From Myxococcales bacterium 68-20 (GTDB lineage: Bacteria > Myxococcota_A > Polyangia > Polyangiales > Polyangiaceae): a stretch of 64,000 nt of DNA. This document shows positions 9,903 to 22,577 of the stretch, piece after piece (the first letter of the stretch is position 1; each line of letters opens with the position of its first letter). The notes below the pieces were generated by a model. That model saw only the letters and a program-made list of their open reading frames with translations. It was not told the DNA's origin and ran no database searches. The DNA lies in NCBI GenBank assembly GCA_001899635.1, contig MKVQ01000024.1, forward strand, positions 62,001-126,000, given 5' to 3'. The position numbers were made by a program, and so were the translations under genes.

Positions 9903-10886
9903 ATGGCGTTCGTGCGTGCCATCGCGCTCGCATACGAGAAATACGGCCGCTCACCGGCGCGCGCGCTCGCCCGCGCTCGGATCACGCCGGCGCAGCTCCG
10001 GAGGGAGGACGCGCGGATCGACGCCGAGCAGATGGAGACCATCTCGGCCACGGCGATGCAAGAGCTCGACGACGAGGCGCTCGGCTGGTTCTCGCGGCGG
10101 CTGCCGTGGGGCACGTACGGGATGCTGTGCCGTGCCTCGCGGGGCGCGCCGAGCTTGCGGGTGGCGCTCAAGCGCTGGTGCCGCCACCACGCGCTGCTCA
10201 CCGACGACGTCCTCTTGCGGTTCGACGAGGAGCGCGAAGGCGCGCAGCTCTGGATCGAGGAGCGCCGCGACCTCGGACCCATGCGCGAGTTCTGTCTCCT
10301 CACGAGCCTCCGCTACGTCCACGGCTATGCGTGCTGGCTCGTCGACTCTCAGCTTCCGCTCACCGAGGTCACGTTTCCGTTCTCGCCTCCGCCCCACGCG
10401 GGCACCTACGGGTTTCTGTTCCCGGGGCCGGTGCGCTTCGATGGAGCAGTCGCCAGCCTGGTCTTCGATCCGCGCTACCTCGTCCTGCCTCCGAAGCGGG
10501 ACGAGCACGCGCTCGACCTCATGCTCGAGCACGCTCTGCCGCTGACGGTTCGTCAGTATCGCCGCGACCGGCTGCTCGTCGATCGCGTGCGCGCATACCT
10601 GAGCGAGCCGAGCCATCACCCCGCGACGGCCGAAGCGGTGGCGTCGGCGCTTCACGTCTCGGTCCGCTCACTTCACAGGCAGCTCGCGAACGAAGGCGCC
10701 TCGCTCCAGGCGATCAAGGACGACGCCCGCCGTGATCGCGCGATCGCGCTGCTTCGCCGCACGGACATCCCGATCAAGCAGCTCGTGCGCATGATCGGAT
10801 TCAAGAACGACAAGAGCTTCGCCCGCGCGTTCAAGGCCTGGACGGGCCAGAGCCCGTCGGAGCTCCGCGCGTTGGCGCAGGAGTAG
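9903..10886 (+). CDS. AraC-family transcriptional regulator (arabinose_bd-type N-domain)
   Basis: A 327-residue DNA-binding regulator. The start at 9903 follows GGAGA at a good distance and begins exactly at the N-terminal sensory domain (MAFVRAIALAYEKYGRSPAR...). The middle RLPWGTYGMLCRASRGAPSL, then ALKRWCRHHALL, resembles the ligand domain of OruR/ArgR-like AraC proteins. The C-terminal domain has two helix-turn-helix units (ATAEAVASALHVSVRSLHRQ; IKQLVRMIGFKNDKSFARAF) and ends with the usual F-x-x-W-T-G-x-S-P-x-x-LR. A box shared with the leucine operon lies just upstream, so control of leucine catabolism plus autoregulation is proposed. Confidence 0.9.
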   Translation: MAFVRAIALAYEKYGRSPARALARARITPAQLRREDARIDAEQMETISATAMQELDDEALGWFSRRLPWGTYGMLCRASRGAPSLRVALKRWCRHHALLTDDVLLRFDEEREGAQLWIEERRDLGPMREFCLLTSLRYVHGYACWLVDSQLPLTEVTFPFSPPPHAGTYGFLFPGPVRFDGAVASLVFDPRYLVLPPKRDEHALDLMLEHALPLTVRQYRRDRLLVDRVRAYLSEPSHHPATAEAVASALHVSVRSLHRQLANEGASLQAIKDDARRDRAIALLRRTDIPIKQLVRMIGFKNDKSFARAFKAWTGQSPSELRALAQE

Positions 10887-10943
10887 CGCGGCCCCGAGCG
10901 TGACCGCGTGGTGCGGGGGGCGTTCACGGAGCGCGGGCGGCGC

Positions 10944-13715
10944 TCACTTCTTGGTGCCGAGAAGCACCTTCGTGAGCGGGCGGGCGCCTTGCTCGCGGAG
11001 GGCGGAGCACAGCGAGACCGCCTCGAGCGCGCTCGCGAGCCCGCGGGAGGCGCCCTCGATGCTCGCGGCGCGCGGGGTGTAGAACTTCGCGCGCTCGTCG
11101 GCCTCGGCGCTCGAGCAGCCGACGCCGGCAGCGCGGACCAGCTGGGCGCCGAGCCGGCCCGGGAGCTTCTTGCGGAGCTCGTCCCAGTGGCCACGGACCC
11201 ATGCCTCGGCGATCGGACGAGACCTCCGTCGGCCGAAGGCGGCGCTCAGCACGTAGCGCATCTCGCTCTCGTCGATCGCGCTCGTCAGAGTCACGTCGAG
11301 CGCCTTCTTCAAGAGCGCCTCATCGTCGAAGCCCATCATCGCGCGGATGGCGACGATGCGGTCCTCGCGGTTCTTCGCGCTCTTCGCTGCGGCGACGAGC
11401 GCGGCGAGGCGAGGCTCGGCTGCCTTTCGCGACGCGAGGTCGAGCGCGACCGCGCCGGTGTCTGCGTCGACGCTTGCGGGATCGGCGAGCCACTTCGTCG
11501 CGATCTCGTCGGCTTCGCGGAGCGTGGCGTCGTCCTCGACGGTGTCGCCCATCGCGATGAGCATGCTCGTGCGTACGAGCGCCTCGTCGCCGGAGCCGTC
11601 ACTTCCGGTCTTCGCCCCGGTCTTGGCTCCGGTCTTGGCCTCTGCCTGCGCCGGAGTCGGCGCCCAGCCGAGCGCCTTCTTGCGCTTGGCGAGACGCGCG
11701 AGCGAGAACTTGCGGAACGCCGCGCGGGCGTCCTCCTCCACGACCGTGTCGCTCATCGAGGTGAGGATGCGCACCACCTGATCGACGACCTGCCGCGTAT
11801 CGTCGTCGTCGAACGCGGGGAGGATCCGCAGCATCGCCTTGGGCTCGAGCGCGCCGCTTCGGACAGCTGCCCACGCGTTGGAGAGGAGCGAGATGCGCGC
11901 TCTCGGATCGAGCTCCTTCTTGTTCTCCGCGAGGCGGACGAAGTCCCGCTCCGAGAGCGAGAAGCGGTAGTAGCTCGAGCCCCAGTTCGGATGAACGTAG
12001 GCGGGGCAGTGGCCCTTGCCGGCGAGGAGTGACGGTGCACCCGCGACGAGCTCGGTGCACGTGTCCTTCTTCTCTCCCTGCGCGCGCACGCAGACCGGGA
12101 TCGTCCACGCGCTGTCGATCTGCTCCGGCAGCTTCGACCCGAGCGGGCGCCACGGCTGCGAGGCGAGCTCCACGTGCCAGCGGCCCCCGCGCTCGCACTC
12201 GAAATTCGCCGACACGTCCGGGACGCCGGGCTTGTCGAGGTACGACGACGCCATCTGGGTGACGTCCTTCCCCGACGACCGATCGAGCGCGGTGAGGAGA
12301 CGGTCTGCCTGCACGCTCTTGAAGGCGTTCTCCTGGAGATAGGCGCGCACGCCGCGCTGGAAGGCGTCTTCGCCCACCCAGCGCTCGATCGTCGCGATGA
12401 GCGCGGCGCCCTTGTCGTAGGTGATCCCGTCGAACGCCTCCTGGGCGTCGCCGACGGAGACGACGGGCTGGCGGATCGCGCGGGCAGCGGCGAGCCCGTC
12501 GAGGTCCATCACGTCGTGGGCGTCGACGACGGCGTCGAGGCGCGCGCCGTAGGCGGGCCGCCACTTGTCGACGATGCGCGCCTCCATCCAGGTCGCCATG
12601 CCCTCGTTCAGCCAGAGGTCGTTCCACCACGTCGCGGTGACGAGGTTGCCGAACCACTGGTGCGCGAGCTCGTGCGCGATGATGAGCGCCTGGCTGCGCC
12701 GCGCGCTCACCGAGGCGCGAGTCGGCTCGAGGAGGAGGCGCTCCTCGCGGAACGTGACGAGGCCGGCGTTCTCCATCGCGCCCGAGCGGAACTGGGGTAC
12801 CGCGACGATGTCGAGCTTGTCGTAGGGGTAGGGGATGCCGAACCAGTCGGCGAGCGCGTCGACGATTCCGCCGGTGGCCTCGAGGGCGAGGTCGCCCATC
12901 GCGCTCTTGCCCTTCGTGGTGATGATGCGGATCGGTGGCCGGGTGAAGCGCGTCGCCTCCTTGATCTCGAGATCGCCGACCGCGAGCGCGACGAGGTAGG
13001 TAGGGAGCGGCTGCGTGCGCGCGAAGCGGAAGCGCGTCTTGTCGCCGATCGCTTCGCGCGCGGCCTCGGGCGCGTTCGCGACCGCGATCATCGAGCGAGG
13101 CACCGTCACCGAGACGTCGAACGGCACCTTGAAGCTCGGCTCGTCGAAGCACGGGAACGCGCGGCGCGCGTCGGTCGGCTCGAACTGGGTGTACGCGTAC
13201 GAGCTCGTGCCGTCCTTCACGCGGTAGAGGCCGGACAACGAGTCGTCGAATGGTGCCGTGTACTCGAGGACGAGCAGCGCGCGGCCAGGCGGCAGTGGCG
13301 TGGGGAACGCGAGGACCAGCTCCTCGGGGGCCTTTCCTCCCTGCGCCGTGCGCGTCGAGACCGTCGCGAGCAGGCCCGGCTGCGGAGGCGGGAGGAGCGC
13401 GCGTGCCGTCGTGATGTCGAGCGAGCGGCCGTGCAGGACGACGAACGACGTCTTCTGCGGGACGTCGATCTCGATCCGTACGACCCCGCTGAAGCGCGGC
13501 TTGTCGGGATCGACGTCGAGATCGAGCGAGTATCCGACCGGCGTCGCGAGCGCTGGAAGCCGACCGCTCGCGAGCGGCGCCGGAAGCGGAGTCGGCGCCT
13601 CGTTCGCGACGGTAGGAGGGCGGGGCGATGAGGGCGGCGGTTCTCCGGGACACCCGGCGAGGAGCAGCGACGTCACCACCGCGCACCAGAAGCCCATCTG
13701 AACCGGAGGCCGCAT
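10944..13715 (-). CDS. M1-family zinc aminopeptidase lipoprotein
   Basis: A 923-residue aminopeptidase N-like enzyme that removes N-terminal residues from peptides, probably on the cell surface. The signal sequence ends with lipobox LLLAGC. GAMENAG (exopeptidase motif) precedes HELAHQWFGN with zinc ligands His348 and His352, and the third ligand Glu371 in WLNEG. The C-terminal 400 residues are helical and repeat-like, as in the ERAP1-type domain, and contain a low-complexity AEAKTGAKTGAKTGSDGS linker. The start is the ATG at 13715; a GTG three codons upstream is equally possible. A second, hypothetical exported-size gene lies close upstream in the same direction. Confidence 0.92.
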   Translation of the reverse strand: MRPPVQMGFWCAVVTSLLLAGCPGEPPPSSPRPPTVANEAPTPLPAPLASGRLPALATPVGYSLDLDVDPDKPRFSGVVRIEIDVPQKTSFVVLHGRSLDITTARALLPPPQPGLLATVSTRTAQGGKAPEELVLAFPTPLPPGRALLVLEYTAPFDDSLSGLYRVKDGTSSYAYTQFEPTDARRAFPCFDEPSFKVPFDVSVTVPRSMIAVANAPEAAREAIGDKTRFRFARTQPLPTYLVALAVGDLEIKEATRFTRPPIRIITTKGKSAMGDLALEATGGIVDALADWFGIPYPYDKLDIVAVPQFRSGAMENAGLVTFREERLLLEPTRASVSARRSQALIIAHELAHQWFGNLVTATWWNDLWLNEGMATWMEARIVDKWRPAYGARLDAVVDAHDVMDLDGLAAARAIRQPVVSVGDAQEAFDGITYDKGAALIATIERWVGEDAFQRGVRAYLQENAFKSVQADRLLTALDRSSGKDVTQMASSYLDKPGVPDVSANFECERGGRWHVELASQPWRPLGSKLPEQIDSAWTIPVCVRAQGEKKDTCTELVAGAPSLLAGKGHCPAYVHPNWGSSYYRFSLSERDFVRLAENKKELDPRARISLLSNAWAAVRSGALEPKAMLRILPAFDDDDTRQVVDQVVRILTSMSDTVVEEDARAAFRKFSLARLAKRKKALGWAPTPAQAEAKTGAKTGAKTGSDGSGDEALVRTSMLIAMGDTVEDDATLREADEIATKWLADPASVDADTGAVALDLASRKAAEPRLAALVAAAKSAKNREDRIVAIRAMMGFDDEALLKKALDVTLTSAIDESEMRYVLSAAFGRRRSRPIAEAWVRGHWDELRKKLPGRLGAQLVRAAGVGCSSAEADERAKFYTPRAASIEGASRGLASALEAVSLCSALREQGARPLTKVLLGTKK

Positions 13716-13787
13716 GGCCCACACGCTCGTTCACGCCGGGAGATCCGTCAACACCCAGCGACGGAGAGCCTGGAAGACGCGGTGCGA

Positions 13788-14288
13788 TCAGCCGCGCGAG
13801 GCAGGCGCTGCCTGCATGACGCGCGTCATCGACGGAGGCGCAGGGCGCCGGACGCTGGGCGGGCACGACGACGGTACGACGAACACATCCGATCGCTCCG
13901 GCGACTCGCGAAGCGGTCGCTCCGGTCGCTCGACCGTGCATGCGAGCGTCGGCGACGTGAGCGTGAAGGCCTTCGCTTTCGTGGTGATCACCGCGAGCGC
14001 GCCCGAGCGCCAGCGCGGTGAGAGCGACCAGAGCCCGCCCTCGTCTGCGAGGAAGCCGATCAGCTCGACGCCCTCCATGTTCGGCGGCGTCTCCCACGCC
14101 GGGACGCTGCCTGCGGCCGGTCTGGGGGCGCGGCCCGAGAACACGCCGTCCTCGAACCTGTAGAGCGTGTTGCCCGTCTCGATCGTCACGTCGCCGAGGA
14201 ACGCCTCGCCGCGAACACGCTGCCACGTCGCGGCGGTCTGCTTCCCGAGCTTGATGAGCGCCTTCTCTGCTGCCTGCCGCCGATTCAT
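13788..14288 (-). CDS. Hypothetical protein upstream of the M1 peptidase
   Basis: A 166-residue protein with no recognised domain. The ATG follows an AGGAG Shine-Dalgarno, supporting it as real. The N-terminus MNRRQAAEKALIKLGKQTAATW is a basic amphipathic helix. The middle contains beta-like segments (GDVTIETGNTLYRFEDGVF, GVELIGFLADEGGLWSLSP). The last third is Pro/Arg/Ser-rich and poorly structured. No signal peptide. It ends 72 bp before the M1 peptidase start and may share its transcript. Confidence 0.6.
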   Translation of the reverse strand: MNRRQAAEKALIKLGKQTAATWQRVRGEAFLGDVTIETGNTLYRFEDGVFSGRAPRPAAGSVPAWETPPNMEGVELIGFLADEGGLWSLSPRWRSGALAVITTKAKAFTLTSPTLACTVERPERPLRESPERSDVFVVPSSCPPSVRRPAPPSMTRVMQAAPASRG

Positions 14289-14531
14289 GTCCGCTCCTGG
14301 AGGACCTCCCCCATCCTACAGCGGCCCACCTTGCAGCCCCCGTGCCGGTGCGCGCCCGTGCGCGGGCTCCTCGAGCCTGCCCCCGATTTTGGCGGCGATC
14401 TTCGTGGCGCGGGGCTCGCGGCGACCGGGGCGAGCCACCGTCGCGCTCATCTCGAGGTCGGCCTTGCTGGCCTCGTGATCCAGGTCACCGGGGCATCCAG
14501 CGTACGGATCGTTGCGCAAGCGCGTGACGGA

Positions 14532-16104
14532 TCAGCTCGGCGGGATGGTGAGCCGGTGGAGATCGCGTCCGCGGCCGTCGACGAAGGTCACGACGAGCTC
14601 GCGCGTGTGTCCGTCGATGCGGAGCAATCCGAAGCTCGTCCCGCCGGTCGCCGGCGCTCCGCGCGTGTCCCATCCCGCGCTCGACCACTCGACCGCGGGA
14701 CCGAAGGTGTCGTCGAGCGGCTTCCGCGGGAATGCCGTCGCGTGCATCGGTCCGGCGACGAGCTCCCAGAACGGATCGAAGTCCTTGAACGACGCGCGCG
14801 CGGGATCGAGGTGATGCGCGGCCGCGTAATGCACGTCGGCGGTGACCCAGACGACGTTCTTCACCGCGCGTGCGCGGAGCCCGGAGAGCAGGCGCGCGAG
14901 CTCGACCTCCCGCTCTCGCGGTGGACCGTCTGCGTTTCCCCATCCGTCGTTTGCTTGCGTGATCGTCTTGCCACGCTCCGCGACGACGAGCCCGATCGGC
15001 ATGTTGCACGCGACGACCTTCCAGGCGGCGCGCGATCTCGAGAGCGCGTCGAGGAGCCACGCGGCCTGCTCGGAGCCGAGGAGCGCGCCCTCGTCGGGAG
15101 GTGGCTCGTTCGGGGTCCGGTACGAGCGCCCGTCGAGGAGGAAGACATCGAGGAGCGGTCCCCAGCTCACGACCCGGTACATCGGGTCTCTGCGGAGCGT
15201 CGGCGCGTATTCGTACATCGCGCGGCGAGCGTGGAGCGCGAGCACGTCGATGCGACGCTCGGTGTACCTCGGATCGTCGTCGATGACCTCGCCGGGGAAC
15301 CAGTTGTTCCGGACCTCGTGGTCGTCCCAGATCGAGAAGAGCGGCACCGCCGCCGAGAGCGCGCGCACCTCCTTCGACCTGCGCGGGTAGCGATGGGCGC
15401 CGCGGAAGTCGTCGAGCGTCTGGGCGACGTGATCCTTCGCGGGATCGGTCAGGTTGTTCCACGTGCCGCCGTCGTCGAGCGCGATCGACGGCGGGATCGG
15501 GTCGTCGGCATAGATCGCGTCACCGCAGTGGACGAATAGATCCGGCGCGCGCGCGAGCAGCGCCGCGTAGGCGGGCATCCCTCCGCGCGCGGGATCGATC
15601 CCCCAGCCCTGGCCGTTCGTGTCGCCCGACCAGGCGAGGACCACGTCGCGTCCGCTCGTCTCGAGCGGAGGCGTGCCGAACGAGCCGGCGGCCCATGGCG
15701 ACGTGTCGAACGCCGCGCGGTAGTGGATCGTGGTCCCGCTCGGCAGTGCTTCCAGCGCGACCTTGCCGATGAAGTCCGTGTCCGGTCCGACCAGTGGGCC
15801 GGCGACGCGCGTGACGCGATCGAAGCGGGGTGAGGTCGACCACTCCACGATCATCTGCTGGCGTGACGGAGCGCCGGCACGACACCACACGACCGCGCTC
15901 GACGCGGTCACGTCTCCCGATTGGACTCCCCACTCGGGCTCGATCCGCAGACCCCGTGGGTCCGAGGCATGCTCGACGGTAGATCGAGCTCTGGCACATC
16001 CCGTGAACGCGACGACGGCGGCGCCGGCGCCGCGAAGGAGATCGCGCCGGCTCACGCTTGAACGATGCGTTGGCGAAGGAGCGTGATAGCCTTTCTGCCC
16101 GCGC

Positions 16105-16106
<2 letters not shown>
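14532..16106 (-). CDS. phoD: PhoD-type alkaline phosphatase, Tat-exported
   Basis: A 524-residue PhoD-family phosphodiesterase/phosphatase. The twin-arginine signal SRRDLLRGAGAAVVAFTGC is near residue 20, with a possible lipobox. An N-terminal PhoD_N domain (GVQSGDVTASSAVVWCRA) precedes the metallophosphatase core, with HCGDAIYADDPIPP, FSIWDDHEVRNNWF and WVTADVHYAAAHH as metal-binding segments. The annotated ATG would overlap the start codon of the divergent MscS gene (16104-16107). A GTG at 16055 directly before SRRD is a shorter alternative that still keeps the Tat motif. Releases phosphate from extracellular esters. Confidence 0.88.
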
Positions 16107-17921
<1,815 letters not shown>

Positions 17922-17925
<4 letters not shown>

Positions 17926-19256
17926 GCGCGATCGCCCTGCTCATGGGCTTGCTCGTGCTCTCGTACCTCGGGAGCCTCCTCGTCGGGACGGGCAAGACGC
18001 GCGGCCTGGCATCCGGCATCGAGTTCATCGGGCTCGGCTTCGTCGTCGGTCCCCACGCGCTCGGTCTCGTCGAGCGCCCGATGATCACCGAGTTCGAGCC
18101 GATCGTGCAGGTCGCTCTCGGCTGGCTCGCGTTCGTGGTCGGGCTCGACTTCGGCCGCGTCGAAGGGCGTCGGGTCCAGACCGCGTCGACGGCGCTCGGG
18201 ATCGCGTGCGCCGTGATCACCGGCCTCGTGGTCGCGGTCGCGGTCTACTCGATGCTCGAGGTCGTGCCCATTCAGGGCATCGAGGGGACGAGCGCGATCA
18301 TCCTCGCGGCCGGCGCGGGCGCCGTCGGCGCCGAGACCGCACGCAACGCCGTCGAGTGGGTGCAGGGGAGGTGGGGCGCCCGTGGTCCGGTCTCGCGTCT
18401 CCTCGTTGACATCGGCGCGGCCGACGATCTGGCGCCGCTCGTAGCCGTCGGAGCGATCTTCGCGCTCGCTCCCTCGCCCGGTCTCACGTTGTCGCTACCC
18501 GCATGGGGCTGGTTCGCCGCGAGCATCGCGCTCGGGGCGCTGCTCGGCACCGTGACCGCGATGCTCCTTCGCGGCGCCGAAGACGACGCCGTGTGGGGCG
18601 CGCTGATCGGCACGCTCCTCCTGGGCGTCGGTGCGGCGGCGCGCTTCGGGCTCAGCACGATCTTCGTGACCTTCGTGATGGGGATCGCGCTCGCCGCCGC
18701 CTCGCCGAGCCGTCGCGCGCTCAGGAAGATCGTGATCCCCACCGAGCGCGCGGTGCTCTACCCGATGCTCCTGCTCGCCGGCGCGCGGCTCGATCCGACG
18801 CCCATCGTCGAGAACCGGATGCTCCTCGCGCTGGTCGCGCTGGTTCTCCTCGCGCGCATCCTCGGAAAGGTGATCTCCGGGCTCGTCGTCCGCGCCACGG
18901 CGCCGGCAGCGCGTCCCGCAGGCGCGTGGCTCGGGATCGTCTTGCTCTCGTCCGGGCCCGTCTCCACCGCGTGCGGGTTCGTCTTCGCTCTGCGCTTTCC
19001 GGGGCCCGTGGGCGACACGCTCCTGATCTGCGCCGTTGCCTCGGCGATCCTCGGTGAGCTCGTCTCGACGCTGTCGCTGAAGGCGATGCTCACCGAGACC
19101 GGCGAGATCGCGCCCGCCGTGGTCGCGTCGGCACCGGCCCGCACGGCGTCCATTCCGCCACCTCCGCCGTCGGCGTCGGCGTCGGCGGTCGCGCAGTCAT
19201 CGACCGAGATACCCGCAGCGACGCTTGCGGTGTCCGAGGAGAAGGCACTCGAATGA
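17922..19256 (+). CDS. Cation:proton antiporter (CPA2-like), first of tandem pair
   Basis: A 444-residue polytopic membrane protein with about twelve hydrophobic segments. GLGFVVGPHALGLV near residue 40 is the Kef/NhaP-type glycine-proline motif of Na+(K+)/H+ exchangers. Unlike KefB/KefC there is no TrkA-N nucleotide-binding domain; the C-terminal 60 residues are a Pro/Ser/Ala-rich tail. A GTGA overlap (4 bp) joins it to the channel gene and an ATGA overlap joins it to the next antiporter. The two tandem antiporters are similar in design but not near-identical and may act as a pair. Confidence 0.82.
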
Positions 19257-20635
19257 GCGGTGGCGCCCAGCCGGTCAAGGGGCTCCGCACGCGGGCGGCG
19301 GACGCGCTCAGTCTCGCGATCGTGTTCGCCCTGCTCTGGATCTGCACGAAGGTCGCGCCCGGCCTGCACGACGATGCGAGCCTGGTGTCAGGCCTCGGCT
19401 TCCTCCTCCTCGCGGGCACGCTGACGAGCGAGCTCATGGAGGTGCTCCGAGTCCCGCACCTCACCGGCTATCTGGTCGCCGGGATGGTCGCGGGCCCGCA
19501 CGTCCTTCACCTCATCGATCACGACTCGGTGAAGCGACTGGAGCCGGTCAACACGCTCACGCTCGCGCTGATCGCGCTGGCCGGTGGATGCGAGCTCCGG
19601 GTCGACGCGCTGAAGCAGGGCCTCCGCAGCCTCGCCGTCGCGATGGTGGTCCAGAGCGTCCTCGGCCTCCTCTTCGTCGGCGCCGTCTTCGTGATCGCTG
19701 CGCCGGCGATGATCCCGTTCGCGAAGGACATGCCCCTGGCAGCCGTCGTCGGCGTCGCGCTCTTGTGGGGCATCCTCGCGATCTCGCGCAGCCCGTCGGC
19801 GACGCTCGGCGTCCTCTCGCAGACGCGCGCGCAAGGTCCGCTGACGACGTTCACCCTCGGCTTCGTCATGTCCTCGGACGTCGTCGTCGTCGTGCTCCTC
19901 GCTGGAGCGATCGGCGTCGCGCGCCCGCTGATGGATCCGAACGCGGTCTTCTCGCTCGAGGCGTTCGGCGCGCTCGGCCACGAGATCGTGGGCAGCGTCT
20001 CCGTCGGGACGACGCTCGGCCTCGTCCTCGCCGCGTACCTGAAGCTCATCGGCCGGCAGCTCCTCGTCGTGCTCATCGCGCTCGGGTTCGGTGCGACCGA
20101 GGTGCTCCGCTACCTCCACTTCGATCCGGTGCTCGCGTTCCTCGTCGCCGGCTTCGTCGTGCAGAACCTCTCGAAGCAGGGTGATCGGTTCATGCACGCG
20201 ATCGAGGGGACGAGCGGCGTCGTCTACGTCGTGTTCTTCGCGAGCGCCGGTGCGCACCTCGATCTACCGCTCTTGAAGGACCTCTGGCCGGTGGCGTTGC
20301 TCCTCGCCGGTTCGCGTGCGCTGATCACGTTTGCGTCGGCGAAGCTCTCGAGTCGGATCGCGAACGACTCGCCGCGCATCCGCACCTGGGGCTGGGCGCC
20401 GCTCATCTCGCAGGCTGGTCTCACGCTCGGCCTGTCGGCGGTGATCGCGCGCGAGTTCCCCGCCTTCGGCGAGAGCTTCCGCGCGCTCGCGATCGCGACG
20501 GTGGCGATGAACGAGGTCGTCGGGCCCATCCTCTTCAAGCTGGCGCTCGATCGCACGCAGGAGTCGCGAGGCCACGCGCCCGCGCTGGCGGACGCGGACA
20601 CGGACACGGACACGGACGAGGCGCGCGCGGCCTGA
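19253..20635 (+). CDS. Cation:proton antiporter (CPA2-like), second of tandem pair
   Basis: A 460-residue exchanger-type protein with about twelve membrane segments. LLLAGTLTSELMEVLRVPHLTGYLVAGMVAGPHVL is the standard start of the Na_H_Exchanger fold, and AISRSPSATLGVL lies in the discontinuous helix region. The C-terminus ends in an unusual acidic run of alternating Asp and Thr (ADADTDTDTDEARAA) encoded by a gacacg repeat. No TrkA domain. Translationally coupled to the preceding antiporter by ATGA. Confidence 0.85.
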   Translation: MSGGAQPVKGLRTRAADALSLAIVFALLWICTKVAPGLHDDASLVSGLGFLLLAGTLTSELMEVLRVPHLTGYLVAGMVAGPHVLHLIDHDSVKRLEPVNTLTLALIALAGGCELRVDALKQGLRSLAVAMVVQSVLGLLFVGAVFVIAAPAMIPFAKDMPLAAVVGVALLWGILAISRSPSATLGVLSQTRAQGPLTTFTLGFVMSSDVVVVVLLAGAIGVARPLMDPNAVFSLEAFGALGHEIVGSVSVGTTLGLVLAAYLKLIGRQLLVVLIALGFGATEVLRYLHFDPVLAFLVAGFVVQNLSKQGDRFMHAIEGTSGVVYVVFFASAGAHLDLPLLKDLWPVALLLAGSRALITFASAKLSSRIANDSPRIRTWGWAPLISQAGLTLGLSAVIAREFPAFGESFRALAIATVAMNEVVGPILFKLALDRTQESRGHAPALADADTDTDTDEARAA

Positions 20636-20701
20636 GCGCAGTCCGAGCCAAGCCAAGATCTGGCGACCGCGCGCGGAAAACCCTGGTAGGTTAGCGCTCT
20701 C

Positions 20702-21880
20702 ATGGCGCAGGCCGTTGCCGCGAACGCACTCCCCGTCCGCCTCGCTCAGCTCGCTCGCACGCTCGAGTCGCGCTTTCTCGGTAAAGACGAGGTCATTCGC
20801 CTCCTGCTCATTGCCGTGGTCGCGGGGGAGCACGCTGTCCTCGTCGGTCCGCCCGGCACCGCGAAGAGCGCGCTCATCCGGATGTTCGCGCGGCTGCTCC
20901 ACGCGAACTACTTCGAGTACCTGCTCACGCGCTTCACCGAGCCGAACGAGATCTTCGGGCCCGTCGACATCGCGGCGTTCCGCGAGGGGCGCTACCAGCG
21001 CCGTGTCGAGGGGATGTTGCCCACCGCCGAGATCGTCTTCCTCGACGAGGTCTTCAAGTCGAACTCGGCGATCTTGAATGCGCTGCTCACGCTCCTGAAC
21101 GAGCGCCGGTACACCTCGGGCGGCATCGTCATGAAGTGCCCGCTGCTCTCGTGCTTCGGCGCTTCGAACGAGGTGCCGACGGACGAGACGCTCACGGCGA
21201 TCTTCGACCGCTTCCTCCTCCGGATCCGGTCCGACAACCTGGACGCGTACCACTTCCAGGATCTGCTCACGAAGGGCGTCCAGCACGAGATCATGGCGCT
21301 CACGGACGCGCCGATCGAGCCGATCGTCTCCGCCCGCGAGATCCAGGAGCTGCACCGCGCGTTCGCGCAGCGCATGCGCTTCACCGAGGAGTTCTTCAGC
21401 CAGTACAAGGGCCTCGTCTTCCAGATCCGCGCCGAGGGCGTGAGCCTCTCCGACCGTCGTGTCGTGAAGTTGCTCAAGCTGTTCGCGGCGAGCGCGTTCC
21501 TCGACGGTCGTGCGCAGCCGGACGCGAGCGACTTCTTCGTCCTCAAGCACATCTGGAACAACGAGGATCAGTCGGCGATCCTCGAGTCGATCGTCACGCC
21601 GGTGCTCGAGGCGCACTATCGCGATCACCCGAACGCTCGCCGCGTCGGGGCGGCCGGTATCGGCATCGAGGCGCTCGCGGGCGAGATCGACCGCGTGCGC
21701 CAGGTGCTCACGGGCGGCGGCGGCCTCTCGGACGTGCAGCTCTTCAGCCAGCTCAAGGCGCTGAACGAGATCAAGGCGGCGCTCGGCGCCTCTCCGGATC
21801 CGCGCGCGCCGGAGCTCGTGCAGCGCGTCGATCAGCTCCTCGAGGCGGCGTTCCGAAGCGGCCGCTTCGCGCAGCTCTGA
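20702..21880 (+). CDS. MoxR-family AAA+ ATPase (RavA-like)
   Basis: A 392-residue AAA+ ATPase. Walker A GPPGTAKS is at residues 49-56, Walker [12 protein letters not shown] follows, and [18 protein letters not shown] plus [14 protein letters not shown] are conserved in the RavA branch of MoxR proteins. The C-terminal 130 residues are helical. MoxR ATPases usually act as chaperones for VWA-domain partners, but no VWA protein is encoded in the window. It lies 66 bp after the antiporter operon and 20 bp before tsaB. Confidence 0.88.
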   Translation: MAQAVAANALPVRLAQLARTLESRFLGKDEVIRLLLIAVVAGEHAVLVGPPGTAKSALIRMFARLLHANYFEYLLTRFTEPNEIFGPVDIAAFREGRYQRRVEGMLPTAEIVFLDEVFKSNSAILNALLTLLNERRYTSGGIVMKCPLLSCFGASNEVPTDETLTAIFDRFLLRIRSDNLDAYHFQDLLTKGVQHEIMALTDAPIEPIVSAREIQELHRAFAQRMRFTEEFFSQYKGLVFQIRAEGVSLSDRRVVKLLKLFAASAFLDGRAQPDASDFFVLKHIWNNEDQSAILESIVTPVLEAHYRDHPNARRVGAAGIGIEALAGEIDRVRQVLTGGGGLSDVQLFSQLKALNEIKAALGASPDPRAPELVQRVDQLLEAAFRSGRFAQL

Positions 21881-21900
21881 CGGTCGGGGAAGCTGCATCG

Positions 21901-22563
21901 ATGAAGCTCTGCGCGATCGACACTTCGACGGCGCTCGGTTCGGTGGCCCTCTACGAGGACGAGCGCCTCGTCGCGGAGGACGCCCGGCGCGTCTCGAATG
22001 CACACGGCGAGTCGCTCCTCCCGATGGTCGACGCCATCTTCGCGCAGGTTGGCTGGAAGCCGGCGGAGGTCACGCGCTGGTGCGTCGGCGTGGGCCCGGG
22101 ATCGTTCACGGGCGTACGCATCGGCGTCGCCACGGTGAAGGGCATCGTCCTCGGTACCGGCGCGGAGATCGTCGGGGTTGGCTCGCTCGAGGCGCTCGCC
22201 GCGCTCGCGGGTGACGCGACGAAGACGATCGTCTCCGCCATCGCCGCCATTCGCGGCGAGCTCTACCTCCAAGCGGGCGGCGCGTCGCGCTCGGAGCCGG
22301 TGTGCCTCGCGCCGGGCGCGATCGAGGCCTGGCTCGACGAGGTTGCACCTGCGTCGCGCGAGCGCGAGCTCGTCCTCGTCGGCGAGGCCGCCGCGAAGAT
22401 CCCTCCACTCGCGTCGCGAACGGTGACCCTTCTCACCGAGGGCGATCACGCGCTCCCGCACGCGCGAGGCGTGGCGCTCGTGGGGCGGGGGAGAGCCGCC
22501 GCGTCCGTCGAGCTCCTCGAGCCCGTCTACGTTCGCGCGCCCGAGATCACGACCCCGACCTGA
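21901..22563 (+). CDS. tsaB: tRNA N6-threonylcarbamoyladenosine biosynthesis protein TsaB
   Basis: A 220-residue ASKHA-fold protein, partner of TsaD/TsaE in making t6A37 on ANN-decoding tRNAs. [17 protein letters not shown] is the phosphate-1 motif, and [20 protein letters not shown] is the signature of the TsaB family. [10 protein letters not shown] lacks the metal-binding HxxxH of TsaD, as expected for TsaB. Length is typical. It starts 20 bp after the MoxR gene and 14 bp before the next one, probably one transcript. Confidence 0.93.
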   Translation: MKLCAIDTSTALGSVALYEDERLVAEDARRVSNAHGESLLPMVDAIFAQVGWKPAEVTRWCVGVGPGSFTGVRIGVATVKGIVLGTGAEIVGVGSLEALAALAGDATKTIVSAIAAIRGELYLQAGGASRSEPVCLAPGAIEAWLDEVAPASRERELVLVGEAAAKIPPLASRTVTLLTEGDHALPHARGVALVGRGRAAASVELLEPVYVRAPEITTPT

Positions 22564-22577
22564 TAGGATTCGATTCG